A DNA stretch of 64,000 bases. Source: Bacteroidales bacterium UBA6401. GTDB lineage: Bacteria; Bacteroidota; Bacteroidia; Bacteroidales; UBA932. The stretch is taken from NCBI GenBank assembly GCA_002438635.1, contig DJPX01000026.1, positions 1,473 to 65,472 on the forward strand. Reading direction: 5' to 3'. The translations under genes and the position numbers were made by a program. The notes under the pieces are model-generated. The model was given only the letters and a program-made list of their open reading frames with translations. It did not search any database and was not told the origin of the DNA. Each line of letters begins with the position of its first letter. Positions within the stretch are counted from its first letter, which is position 1. Below are positions 8,083 to 16,827 of the stretch, in pieces.

Positions 8083-8655
8083 ATGCAACTATTCAGTAAA
8101 AAAGAGCATCTTGATAGATGGATTATGGACGCGAAGAACGGAGATTCCCGTGCCCAAAGATCTATTTATGAGCATTTGTCTGCTAAGATGTATGCTGTGT
8201 GTTTGCGGTATATGGGAGACAAGGAAGCGGCACAAGATGTTTTGCAGGATGGATTTGTAACATTGTTTAATAAATTATCCACATACTCGGGAGAGGGCTC
8301 TTTTGAAGGGTGGGCGCGAAGAATATTCACTAATACTGCATTAATGGTTTTAAGGCAGCACGATGTGATGAGGGATAGTGGCGATATAGAAAAGGCCTAT
8401 GGCCTTTTTGACGAAGGCGAGAGTGTTATTCAGCGGATAAGTTATCAAGAGCTTCTGAGGAAAGTGTCAGAATTACCTCCTGGGTTTAGAACAGTGTTCA
8501 ACATGTATGTGATAGAAGGTTACTCGCATAAGGAGATTGCCGAGGCGTTGGGAATAGGAGAGGCTACATCAAGGTCTCAACTTCAAAGAGCGCGGGTGAT
8601 GCTTCAAGAAATGATAAAAAGTAATGGACGAAAGAAAAGAAATAGCATTCGATAA
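8083..8655 (+). CDS. ECF-type RNA polymerase sigma factor
   Basis: A 190-aa sigma-70 family factor with only regions 2 and 4. Region 2 (about residues 20-90) contains YAVCLRYMGDKEAAQDVLQD and the segment FEGWARRIFTNTALMVLR. Region 4 (about 125-180) ends in a helix-turn-helix, YSHKEIAEALGIGEATSRSQ. It directs RNA polymerase to a small regulon in response to a signal, probably from the envelope. It overlaps the next gene by 32 nt, the usual translational coupling of an ECF factor with its membrane-bound partner. Confidence 0.93.
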   Translation: MQLFSKKEHLDRWIMDAKNGDSRAQRSIYEHLSAKMYAVCLRYMGDKEAAQDVLQDGFVTLFNKLSTYSGEGSFEGWARRIFTNTALMVLRQHDVMRDSGDIEKAYGLFDEGESVIQRISYQELLRKVSELPPGFRTVFNMYVIEGYSHKEIAEALGIGEATSRSQLQRARVMLQEMIKSNGRKKRNSIR

Positions 8656-9748
8656 TAGTCTAAAGTCTAAGTTATTAGATGCTGAGATTAAACCTCCTAA
8701 GGGAACGTGGGAGGCTATCTCGTCTCGTCTTGAAAGTAAGCAAAAGCCTAGATTTCTGGGCCGAAGATGGGAAAGGCCCGTATGGGTTGGCTTTTGCACT
8801 GTATGCGCTTCAGTGGCAGCATTGTTGCTCTTTACTCCTAATAAGCAGAGCGTGAAAGAAAATCAGTTGGTGCCGATGAAAATCGCGGCTGCTGGGAACC
8901 CTTTAGTGTTCGACGCTGCAATAAGAGGCGAGATAGAGGATCTTCGTTCTGCTTTGCCTTCTCGTGAGGTTATTACGAAAATTGATAAAGAGGAATGTTT
9001 GTATAAAGAGGTCCCTAAAACAAATGAAGAGACCCCATCGATTAACTCGAAACCAATGGAGGAGGAGCATGACGAGTACACTGACCCATTTGCAGATATG
9101 ATAGGTCAAGAAGAGCATTTAAGAGCACGACATAAGGATAAGACTTCAATAAAGGTAGGTGGTGTAGTCGGTACAAACGACGCTCATTCATCTGGATATT
9201 CTTCCCATCCTAAGTGGACAAGTGGGTATTCCTGCGAGGGGGTTAATGAAAACAGTATTTCCACTTACAGTATTCCGGTATCGTTAGCTGTCTCTGCTCG
9301 TTTTTCACTTACACAAAGCCTGTCAGCGAGTGTAGGTTTAGGATGGACTATGCTAAATCGCTATTTTGAGGGTTCTTATAAGACGGCTTCTGGAGAGGTA
9401 TCCAATACACTTCATTATATAGGAATTCCTATCAATATATATTATAATGTATTGCAGAAGAAGAGTTTCCAAATATATGTCTTTGGCGGAGGCAGTATAG
9501 AAAAGTGTATAAGCAATAAGTACTATATCCTTTCAGAAAGTACGGCACCGATAGCGAGTTTAAAGGACGACTCTTTTCAGTTCGGATTGAAGTTTGGGTG
9601 TGGAGGCACATTTAATCTTTCTAATCTGGTTTCGATTTATTTTGATCCATATATTGGTTATTACTTCGCCGATCATCAGCCTAAAAGCATCCGTACAGAA
9701 CATCCTTTGATGTTTAGTTTCGAGGCAGGGGTAAGATTTAATTTGTAG
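8624..9748 (+). CDS. Membrane-anchored sigma-factor partner with outer-membrane-barrel-like C terminus
   Basis: A 374-aa protein with three parts. A short cytoplasmic-type N terminus (1-50) carries the PPKGTWEAI motif often seen at the start of Bacteroidota sigma-operon partners. One transmembrane helix follows (about 52-72), then an acidic linker, and from about residue 180 a repetitive beta-strand region with alternating hydrophobic residues and aromatic strand ends, resembling porin-family (PorT-like) barrels. It ends in FEAGVRFNL, a barrel-type terminal strand. No cleavable signal peptide is seen. The 32-nt overlap with the sigma gene suggests it controls or senses for that factor. No ZAS-type Cys/His zinc motif is present. 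Its 3' end overlaps the convergent comM-like gene by 11 bp. Confidence 0.7.
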   Translation: MDERKEIAFDNSLKSKLLDAEIKPPKGTWEAISSRLESKQKPRFLGRRWERPVWVGFCTVCASVAALLLFTPNKQSVKENQLVPMKIAAAGNPLVFDAAIRGEIEDLRSALPSREVITKIDKEECLYKEVPKTNEETPSINSKPMEEEHDEYTDPFADMIGQEEHLRARHKDKTSIKVGGVVGTNDAHSSGYSSHPKWTSGYSCEGVNENSISTYSIPVSLAVSARFSLTQSLSASVGLGWTMLNRYFEGSYKTASGEVSNTLHYIGIPINIYYNVLQKKSFQIYVFGGGSIEKCISNKYYILSESTAPIASLKDDSFQFGLKFGCGGTFNLSNLVSIYFDPYIGYYFADHQPKSIRTEHPLMFSFEAGVRFNL

Positions 9749-11282
9749 GTGTTTTATCCAGAATTCTATAACCGGCAGCTTCCATAAGGTGTCTATTTTC
9801 GATAAGAGGGCATCCATCTATATCTGCTATGGTTCTTGCTACCTTTATTATTCTGTGATAAGCTCTCATAGAAAGTGACAGGGTTTCCATAAGAGTTTGC
9901 ATTAATCTTTTTTCATCTTCATTAAGGTTACAGTATTTTTCAATCTGCCTGTTGGTCATTTCGGCGTTACAACGTATATTACTACCGCGAAATCTTTCGG
10001 ATTGGATTCTTCTTGCTTCCATAACTCTTTTTCTTATAGAGAATGAATTCTCAGCGGGGACTCTGTTACTCAATGCCGCAGGTGGTAGAGGGTGTATCCA
10101 TACTTGTAGGTCCATTCTGTCCATTATTGGACCGCTAAGTCGAGAAAAATATTGCTGCCTTTGTCCTGGAGTGCAGGTGCACTTGTCCCCTTCTCCGTAG
10201 TATCCACAAGGACAAGGATTAGCTGCAGCTACTAGTGTGAACGATGAAGGATATTCCACTTTTCCACGGAGTCTGGATATTGTGACTTTCCTGTCTTCCA
10301 TAGGAGCTCGTAGGGCTTCGATTACGGATTTAGGCATAAGGTTAAATTCATCGATGAACAATACTCCCAGATGAGAAAGCGTAACTTCACCAGGAATAAT
10401 GTTTTCTCCGTTTCCGCCACCACCAATAATAGCCGCGATGGATGCGCTATAATGTGGGCTTCGAAAAGGCCTGGATGGCATAAGCCCTTGACTTAAATGT
10501 CCCATCCCCGCTATGGAGTATATTTTGCTGCATTCGAAGGCTTCTTCCTTACTCATCTGCGGTAGTATCCCTGCCAATGCTTTTGCAAGTGAACTTTTGC
10601 CACTTCCCGGCGCTCCTATCATTATGACATTGTGCCCTCCAGCCGCAGCTATCTCCATAGCCCTTTTTGCGCCTTCTTGGCCAATTATTTCTGCAAAATC
10701 AACTTCCGGTTCAAAGTGGGCCAATGATTTATTTCCGTTGTTGCTGGTGTTGACTTTGAGTATATTATCGGCTTGAGTGTTTTCAAGTATAGAAACCACA
10801 TCGGATAGCGTTGTAACTCCATAAACATCTATCCCGTCCATACATTTAGCCTCAAGTGCTGATGTCTGTGGAAGAATGCATCTTTTAAATCCATTTTTTT
10901 GCGCAAAATCGGCGTAGGCCAATCCTCCTTTTATGTGCCTAACCGATCCGTCCAAGCCTAACTCACCCATTATGAGAGTATCCGAAATGAGGGGCATATA
11001 CTTTTGCGCAGATGCTGCTATGATTCCGACAGCTATGGGTAGGTCATAACCACTTCCACTTTTGTGCATATCGGCCGGAGCTAGATTTATGACTATTTTT
11101 TTACCTGGGATATGGTATCCGAGTGTCTGAAGAGCCGTTATGGTGCGAAGCAGGCTTTCCTTTACTGCTACATCACCAAGCCCACACAGGTGAATGCCAA
11201 TACCCATAGCGATATCGACTTCTACTGTGACTTTTACGGCTTCTATGCCAATGCATTTGGCACTATAAATATGTACGAGCAT
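9738..11282 (-). CDS. comM: ComM/YifB family Mg-chelatase-like AAA ATPase
   Basis: At 514 aa this is a full-length ComM homologue, a hexameric AAA+ helicase that promotes branch migration during natural transformation in other bacteria. The N-terminal Lon-protease-like fold (1-175) is followed by the AAA domain with Walker A GAPGSGKS (223-230), Walker B VLFIDEFN and a Cys cluster (NPCPCGYYG, CTCTPGQ), then the C-terminal Mg-chelatase domain. It stands alone. Whether this organism takes up DNA cannot be told from one gene. Confidence 0.92.
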   Translation of the reverse strand: MLVHIYSAKCIGIEAVKVTVEVDIAMGIGIHLCGLGDVAVKESLLRTITALQTLGYHIPGKKIVINLAPADMHKSGSGYDLPIAVGIIAASAQKYMPLISDTLIMGELGLDGSVRHIKGGLAYADFAQKNGFKRCILPQTSALEAKCMDGIDVYGVTTLSDVVSILENTQADNILKVNTSNNGNKSLAHFEPEVDFAEIIGQEGAKRAMEIAAAGGHNVIMIGAPGSGKSSLAKALAGILPQMSKEEAFECSKIYSIAGMGHLSQGLMPSRPFRSPHYSASIAAIIGGGGNGENIIPGEVTLSHLGVLFIDEFNLMPKSVIEALRAPMEDRKVTISRLRGKVEYPSSFTLVAAANPCPCGYYGEGDKCTCTPGQRQQYFSRLSGPIMDRMDLQVWIHPLPPAALSNRVPAENSFSIRKRVMEARRIQSERFRGSNIRCNAEMTNRQIEKYCNLNEDEKRLMQTLMETLSLSMRAYHRIIKVARTIADIDGCPLIENRHLMEAAGYRILDKTPTN

Positions 11283-11324
11283 AAATAAATGTTAAATTTT
11301 TGAGTATTTAGTAATATCATACCT

Positions 11325-11380
11325 TATTAGTAACGTGAAAAAAATAGTTGCGTCGGATTAGAATGAGATTTTCGTGGATA
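11325..11380. repeat. MITE-like element, copy 2 (single arm)
   Basis: The left arm of the 425-593 element recurs here: TTAGTAACGTGAAAAAAATA, then GTTGCGTC, then GATTAGAATGAGATTTTCG, with only a few differences. The matching right arm is not found downstream, so this is a solo arm or decayed copy. It lies between the divergent comM and tsaE genes. Confidence 0.65.
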
Positions 11381-11451
11381 TGATTTTTAGTAGTTTTACT
11401 ACTTGTGATACTATGTATAAAATGTGGGCTGAAAGTTTCAAAATAAAACAG

Positions 11452-11459
11452 TAATTTTG
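11452..11459 (+). promoter_or_regulatory. Candidate -7 element for tsaE
   Basis: TAATTTTG matches TAnnTTTG, 25 bp before the tsaE ATG. No clear -33 TTTG is present. Confidence 0.45.
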
Positions 11460-11484
11460 TGCATTATTTTCAAATGACAATTAA

Positions 11485-11910
11485 ATGAAAAAAAGCATAA
11501 CTATAAGGAATCTTTCTGAGATCCAAACTGCAGCAAGAGAGTTTCTCGATATGACGAAAGGACACAACCTTATAGCCTTTTATGCCCCTATGGGGGCGGG
11601 AAAAACCACTTTTACTGCAGCTATTTGTCATCAATTGGGCATTAGAGATGATGCTGTTAGTTCGCCCACTTTTTCGATTGTAAATGAGTATAAAACATCC
11701 AAAGGAGAGTCGGTATACCATTTCGATTTTTATAGAATAGAGCGTTTGGAAGAAGCCCTGGATATAGGCTTATATGATTATCTGGATACAGGATGTATGT
11801 GTATAATGGAATGGCCGGAGAATATAGAAGACTTACTTCCAGAAGATACCTTAAAGGTGTATATAAGAGTAAACGATGATTTTTCACGAACCATTACTTG
11901 GGAGGAGTGA
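11485..11910 (+). CDS. tsaE: tRNA threonylcarbamoyladenosine biosynthesis ATPase TsaE
   Basis: TsaE is the P-loop ATPase that drives cycles of the TsaB-TsaD complex in t6A37 synthesis on ANN-decoding tRNAs. The Walker A motif PMGAGKTTF lies at residues 35-43, SSPTFSIVNEY is the switch segment, and EWPENIEDLLP is the family signature near the C terminus. At 141 aa it is normal length. The first enzyme of the pathway, TsaC, is in this window at 18625. Its 3' end overlaps the convergent lipoprotein gene by 17 bp. Confidence 0.93.
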   Translation: MKKSITIRNLSEIQTAAREFLDMTKGHNLIAFYAPMGAGKTTFTAAICHQLGIRDDAVSSPTFSIVNEYKTSKGESVYHFDFYRIERLEEALDIGLYDYLDTGCMCIMEWPENIEDLLPEDTLKVYIRVNDDFSRTITWEE

Positions 11911-13072
11911 AGCATATTCCGGTAATTGTGCCCTTTATATTGTAAGGTGTTGAGTTACCTTCTGACCAGATGATAGGATGCTGGTTCTCATCTTTAAGAG
12001 TCAATCCTAAAAATAATTTCCCATTTTCTTGTGTGCCACATCTTTCTGTGGCTATGTATGCGTTTTCTATTGAGATAGAATGCTTATCGCTTCCAGTGAT
12101 GACTAGTGATGTTCTGTCTTTATTGAGACAGACTTTTCTTTCCGGATACTGCGACATATAGTAATGGCACAACGTTCCAGCTCCTTCAATCCAAGAGGTG
12201 TCTGTTTTGCAGATATAATCGACTGTCATAGGGGAATAATTGGATTTCAGGTGAATAACAGCGGCACACGTCCCATTTTCTAAAGGCTGTAATTCCGAGT
12301 CTGTATATTCAAATCCATAGGTTTGTGGAATTTTATAAACTTGGTTGCCGGAGTGAATTATATAATAGGGTGAGGCATATTCCAGATACCATATTTTGCC
12401 TTGATGAAATCTGGCACAAAGAAGGTCCGTCCCCAAATGGGCTTTTAGAGCACTCTCTATAGTATTTTTAACAAGGAAAATCTGTTTTTTCCCTTCCCAC
12501 TCGGTTAGGTATTCAAAGCAGATGTTGTTTTCATCTATATAGAAAGTTTTAAGTGCACCATCTTGCTTTGAAAACACATTATTTCCATTTTTCCTTATAG
12601 TAAAGCCATTGCTTGTAGTGAAAACGGAGGCACTCCAGATAATGTCGTCCAGAATGAGGATACTTCGGATATATTCCTTGCCATTGATCTGGAAGAGAAG
12701 TTCTCCGTTTTTGGAGAGGCTGGTTTTCCCATTGTAGATAAAACTAGTGTATAAATCACCATCAATAAGAAAATGGCTGTCTGCCTCATCGCTTATTAGC
12801 GTATTATTAGAGCATTCGTAGGCTTGCAGTCTAACCCCATCTTTGAAGAGAACCAGTTCTGTGGTCCCATCTTTCGAGTAATCCACCCCGCATACATAAA
12901 GGCTCTTGCCTTCGGGTAGGTCTGGTAATTCTTCCTGCGGAAGATTATCTTCTTTATCTGGACGTGAAGTGCCATCTCCACGACTAATGGATATAAGATT
13001 CGAAGTTCCTGTGGCTCTTTCGCATGAGAAGAAGAGTGCTGCGAAAAATGTAAATAAAAGAAGTCGTTTCAT
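11894..13072 (-). CDS. Hypothetical lipoprotein
   Basis: The N terminus is a lipoprotein signal with lipobox LFFSC, giving a lipidated Cys at residue 17. The remaining 375 residues hold repeated short beta-rich units with the pattern strand-NG/DG-strand (for example FKDGVRL, SKNGELLFQING, RKNGNNVF). This suggests a beta-propeller-like fold, but I do not recognise a named family. Many Cys and aromatic residues argue for a periplasmic or surface location. It stands alone. Confidence 0.6.
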   Translation of the reverse strand: MKRLLLFTFFAALFFSCERATGTSNLISISRGDGTSRPDKEDNLPQEELPDLPEGKSLYVCGVDYSKDGTTELVLFKDGVRLQAYECSNNTLISDEADSHFLIDGDLYTSFIYNGKTSLSKNGELLFQINGKEYIRSILILDDIIWSASVFTTSNGFTIRKNGNNVFSKQDGALKTFYIDENNICFEYLTEWEGKKQIFLVKNTIESALKAHLGTDLLCARFHQGKIWYLEYASPYYIIHSGNQVYKIPQTYGFEYTDSELQPLENGTCAAVIHLKSNYSPMTVDYICKTDTSWIEGAGTLCHYYMSQYPERKVCLNKDRTSLVITGSDKHSISIENAYIATERCGTQENGKLFLGLTLKDENQHPIIWSEGNSTPYNIKGTITGICFTPPK

Positions 13073-13176
13073 ACTTTGCAGTTATTGTTTGTGCAAAACT
13101 GCAAAGTATTACTCGTTATTTCAAAAAATTACGTCCCTTTGGACTGTTTTTTTCAGAAAAGAAAAATTTAAAGCCT

Positions 13177-13467
13177 TTAAAATTTTAGTGATTTCTCTTT
13201 AGAACGGGTGAGACTTTCTTTCATAGCATCTACACAAGCTGTAATTGAATTCTCAAAAGTGTCTGAAATGCATTCGATTAAGAGGTCATCGCCATGAATA
13301 TGGACTTTCAGTTTAGCTTTTTTCCCCTCTTTCGTATCTTCAAGAGTCACTTCTGCTACTTGTGTAGCACTATCGAAGAATTTTTCAATACGAGCGACCT
13401 TTTTTTCGACAAATGCAAGTAGTTTTTCGCTGGCGTCGAATTTAAGAGCTTTAATTCTAATCTCCAT
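13177..13467 (-). CDS. hpf: Short ribosome hibernation promoting factor
   Basis: A 96-aa HPF/YfiA (RaiA) family protein that binds the decoding region of idle 30S subunits and promotes dimerisation or silencing in stationary phase. The beta-alpha-beta-beta-beta-alpha pattern is visible: a first strand MEIRIKALKF, a helix ending EKKVARIEKFF, strands AEVTLEDTKEGKKAKLKV, and a C-terminal helix with CVDAMKESLTRSKEK. It lacks the long-HPF dimerisation domain. It is separated from the radA operon by 83 bp and so may be expressed apart from it. Confidence 0.88.
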   Translation of the reverse strand: MEIRIKALKFDASEKLLAFVEKKVARIEKFFDSATQVAEVTLEDTKEGKKAKLKVHIHGDDLLIECISDTFENSITACVDAMKESLTRSKEKSLKF

Positions 13468-13550
13468 AGTAACTGTGTTTTAAAAGTTAAACATGGTGCT
13501 AATATAGTAAAAATAAAGATATTTAGAACCTCAAGGGTTGTTTGTAGTCC

Positions 13551-14909
13551 TTATTTAAACAGAATTCTTACTAGTGTCTTAACATCGGTGACACGTACTA
13601 TTTCTATACCTGGCATCTTTGCGGTATCCAGTGATGTGTAAGAACTTATGAATATTTTTTTAAATCCAAGCCTTGCTGCTTCCTTTACCAGTCGGTCTGC
13701 TTGCGCCACAGGTCTAATCTCTCCACTTAGTCCTACTTCAGCAGCAAAACAGTAGTCGCCAGGTAGTGCGAAATCAAAATTGGAAGATAGAACAGCGCAT
13801 ATTATGGCTAAATCGCAAGCCGGGTCGGATACTTTAAGTCCCCCCGCCATATTAAGAAAGACATCCTTGGCCCCAAGTTTAAACCCTGCTCTTTTCTCTA
13901 GTACAGCTAGTAGCATATTTAGTCTTCTTACATCGAACCCGGTGGCTGATCGTTGAGCTGTTCCGTATGCGGCGCTAGAAACAAGTGCTTGTACTTCAAA
14001 TAACAGAGGTCTATTGCCTTCAAGCATTGCGCAAATGGCGGTGCCGCTCAGGCCTTGTTCATGCAGGGGAATTAGCATTTCGGAAGGATTGGCCACTTCT
14101 TTAAGTCCTTGTCCAGTCATCTCAAAAACAGCGAGTTCGGAAGTGGAACCGAAACGATTTTTAATTGAACGCATAATCCGGTAGGCTCCTTTATTTTCTC
14201 CTTCGAATTGAAGAACCACATCTACTATATGCTCTAATATTTTAGGCCCTGCGATAAAGCCATCTTTAGTTATGTGACCTATAAGTATGACCGGAGTTCC
14301 GCTTTCCTTGCTGAAACGCAAAAGCCTGGAGGCTACTTCTTTAATCTGAGAAACTGAACCTGCACTTGATTCGACATTGTCACAATACATAGTTTGGACA
14401 GAATCGACGATCATTAAATCCGGAGCGAATTTTTGCGCCTGTTCGAGGATATCATCCATTCGCGTCTGCGCATATATTGAGCATAGTGTCGCATCTCCGC
14501 CAAGCCTGTCCGCTCTCATCTTTACTTGTTTTTCGCTTTCCTCTCCTGTGACATATAGCGTTTTTAAGTCTTTGCTATATAAGGGTATCTGTAGTGAAAG
14601 TGTAGATTTGCCAATACCGGGTTCCCCTCCTATCAGCACCAGTGACCCTGGAACTATTCCTCCGCCAAGGAGTCTATCTAATTCGCCGTTTCCAAGACTT
14701 TTGCGTTGTTCTTGGTCGTTTTGTATGTCTTTAAGCAGAATGGGGGTATGTGATGCTTCTCGTAATTTAAATGATGATTTCGAACTTTGAACTTTCACCG
14801 GTGCTTCCACCATTGTGTTCCATTCTTTGCAGGCAGGGCATTGTCCCATCCATTTGGGGCTTTCGTAACCACAATTCGAACAAAACCATATTGTTTTTTC
14901 TTTAGCCAT
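13551..14909 (-). CDS. radA: DNA repair protein RadA
   Basis: RadA (Sms) is a RecA-like ATPase with a DnaB-like role in processing recombination intermediates. The zinc finger Cys are 10, 13, 24 and 27; Walker A is GGEPGIGKST (94-103). The RadA-specific KNRFG motif follows, and the C terminus is a Lon-protease-like domain. At 452 aa it is full length. It is the last gene of a seven-gene operon and starts 1 nt after the phosphoesterase stop. Confidence 0.95.
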   Translation of the reverse strand: MAKEKTIWFCSNCGYESPKWMGQCPACKEWNTMVEAPVKVQSSKSSFKLREASHTPILLKDIQNDQEQRKSLGNGELDRLLGGGIVPGSLVLIGGEPGIGKSTLSLQIPLYSKDLKTLYVTGEESEKQVKMRADRLGGDATLCSIYAQTRMDDILEQAQKFAPDLMIVDSVQTMYCDNVESSAGSVSQIKEVASRLLRFSKESGTPVILIGHITKDGFIAGPKILEHIVDVVLQFEGENKGAYRIMRSIKNRFGSTSELAVFEMTGQGLKEVANPSEMLIPLHEQGLSGTAICAMLEGNRPLLFEVQALVSSAAYGTAQRSATGFDVRRLNMLLAVLEKRAGFKLGAKDVFLNMAGGLKVSDPACDLAIICAVLSSNFDFALPGDYCFAAEVGLSGEIRPVAQADRLVKEAARLGFKKIFISSYTSLDTAKMPGIEIVRVTDVKTLVRILFK

Positions 14910-14910
14910 G

Positions 14911-15405
14911 TCACCTTCGTTTTAATTCATATACCTCCATATCGGAGATCTTAGCATTGTCTATTTTAAATCTAAGCGCGGTTCTTACTATTTGCCATCC
15001 TTGAAGCCCGCATGCTCCAGGATTGATAGTCAGCATGTTGAAGCGATTATCGTATTGGACTTTCAGAATATGGGAATGACCGCAGACGAATAGGTTAGGA
15101 CGGAATTGTTCTATAAGTCTTAGGGCTCTAATATCGTATTTGCCAGGATATCCGCCTATGTGTGTCATAAGAACATTCAAGCCTTCGCACATGAAATTTT
15201 GGAATGCTGGATATTCAAATCGTATGTCTTGTCCATCGCAATTGCCATATACTCCGATGGTTTTTTTCCAATCTGAAATCTTTTTTGCAAATTCAAGGCC
15301 TCCACCCCAGTCTCCTGCATGCCATATTTCGTCCACTGGTTCTAAAAAAGACTTGAACTCCGGGCTCCACACTCCGTGAGTGTCGCTAATAACTCCTATG
15401 TACAT
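14911..15405 (-). CDS. YfcE/MJ0936-family metallophosphoesterase
   Basis: A 164-aa single-domain calcineurin-like phosphoesterase. Metal motifs are SDTHG (residues 7-11), GDWGG, GNCD, THIGG and CGHSH. Family members cleave phosphodiesters in vitro; the natural substrate is unknown. It sits with 1-3 nt spacing between rsmE and radA in the repair/translation operon. Confidence 0.85.
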   Translation of the reverse strand: MYIGVISDTHGVWSPEFKSFLEPVDEIWHAGDWGGGLEFAKKISDWKKTIGVYGNCDGQDIRFEYPAFQNFMCEGLNVLMTHIGGYPGKYDIRALRLIEQFRPNLFVCGHSHILKVQYDNRFNMLTINPGACGLQGWQIVRTALRFKIDNAKISDMEVYELKRR

Positions 15406-15408
15406 TTT

Positions 15409-16119
15409 TTACATGTATTTATTATATACACTAAATACAGCGTAAAGTCCTGCAGTTTCCGTCCTTAGCCGAGAGTTCCCCATGTGAACAGGAATAAACC
15501 CATTTTTAAGAGCTTCATCAACTTCTCTTGTTGAAAAATCACCTTCCGGCCCAATAAGAATGATTATTTTATCCGATGGGGATTTTTCCAAAGCCTCCTT
15601 GATTGAAATTTTTTCTTCTTCGAAGCAATGTGCTATGAGTTTGAGGGCATCAGATGGAGCTTTTTTGATAAAATCAATAACGCTTTGTGGTTCTTCGATA
15701 GTGGGGATTTTGGCTTTTAAGGATTGTTTAGCCGCGCTGAGGACAATGCGTTTCATCCTATCAATTTTGTAGACTTTTCTTTCGGATTTTTCGCCTATAA
15801 TAGGGGCCAATGTGTCCAACCCTATTTCTGTGGCCTTTTCCCCTAACCATTCGAATCGCTCATTATTTTTAGTCGGACAAACGGCTAGTGTTAGATCGTA
15901 CTTGTGAGTGCCCCATCCTGGAGTTGAAGAAAGGATGTGTGCTGATGCATTGTTAGAATTGGCAGTTAAAAGGATACATTCAAATAGAACCCCAGAGCCG
16001 TCCATAGCATAGATATGGTCATTTTCTTTATGACGCATAACTTTAACTATATGTAGGCTTTCTTGTGCATCGAACTTTATGGTGTCGGCATTAACAAGCT
16101 GTCCGAAGAAGATCTCCAT
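15409..16119 (-). CDS. rsmE: 16S rRNA (uracil1498-N3)-methyltransferase
   Basis: RsmE methylates U1498 of 16S rRNA, in helix 44 near the decoding site. The 236-aa protein has an N-terminal PUA-like part (LHIVKVMRHKENDHI) and a C-terminal SPOUT knot with ILIGPEGDFSTREVDEAL and MGNSRLRTETAGLYA, the SAM-binding signature. It is operonic with the rhomboid gene (3-nt gap) and the phosphoesterase (3-nt gap). Confidence 0.94.
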   Translation of the reverse strand: MEIFFGQLVNADTIKFDAQESLHIVKVMRHKENDHIYAMDGSGVLFECILLTANSNNASAHILSSTPGWGTHKYDLTLAVCPTKNNERFEWLGEKATEIGLDTLAPIIGEKSERKVYKIDRMKRIVLSAAKQSLKAKIPTIEEPQSVIDFIKKAPSDALKLIAHCFEEEKISIKEALEKSPSDKIIILIGPEGDFSTREVDEALKNGFIPVHMGNSRLRTETAGLYAVFSVYNKYM

Positions 16120-16122
16120 AGT

Positions 16123-16827
16123 CTAGTCTCTCATGTATCCAGTAAATAACCTGTTCTTTTTACGCCAATACAATATAAGAAGCCATCCGAAGAGCATACC
16201 ACCGATATGGGCAAAGTGAGCTACACCATCGTTGAATCCGCGTATGCCGGTAAATAGTTCAATAACGGCAAATATAATCACCCAGCTTTTTGCGCTTAGG
16301 GTTATAGGCGGGAAAATAAGTGTCAGTCGACTTTGTGGGTATATTAGGGCGTATGAAATCAAGATTCCATAAATGGCGCCTGACGCACCTACGGTAGGTA
16401 CACTTTTAAGAGATGCGTACGTTTGCAACGCAGCGGCAGATCCACTTGCGATTTTTGCTTCAAGAGAAGCGAGCTGTAGATTCATTACTCCGAAATGGAG
16501 TGCAACTGCTCCCAATCCGGCCACAAAGTATAGTATAAGGAATTTTTGAGTGCCAATGGTCCTTTCAACAGGCGTTCCGAAAGTGTAAAGTGCGAACATA
16601 TTGAAGAATAGGTGCCATATACCTCCATGCATAAACATATGAGTGATAAGTTGCCACCAGTGAAAATAGTGGGAACTAGGATAGTATAGGGCAAATGTGC
16701 TATACATAAAATTTTGGTTTATTAGCGTTGCTAAAAAAACCAAGGTATTTATGATTATCAAATTCTTTGTGGCAGGCGGAACGTTACTGAAAAATCCCCC
16801 GCGAGTGTTGTTGTAATTGTAGTACAT
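16123..16827 (-). CDS. Rhomboid family intramembrane serine protease
   Basis: A 234-aa protein with about six membrane segments. The catalytic dyad is Ser149 in GASGAIYG and His207 in AHIGGMLFG. The oxyanion Asn is N76 in HLFFNM, and the L1-loop motif ERT is present. It cleaves membrane-embedded substrates; the substrate is not known. Its start codon shares one base with the end of mutL. Confidence 0.92.
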   Translation of the reverse strand: MYYNYNNTRGGFFSNVPPATKNLIIINTLVFLATLINQNFMYSTFALYYPSSHYFHWWQLITHMFMHGGIWHLFFNMFALYTFGTPVERTIGTQKFLILYFVAGLGAVALHFGVMNLQLASLEAKIASGSAAALQTYASLKSVPTVGASGAIYGILISYALIYPQSRLTLIFPPITLSAKSWVIIFAVIELFTGIRGFNDGVAHFAHIGGMLFGWLLILYWRKKNRLFTGYMRD

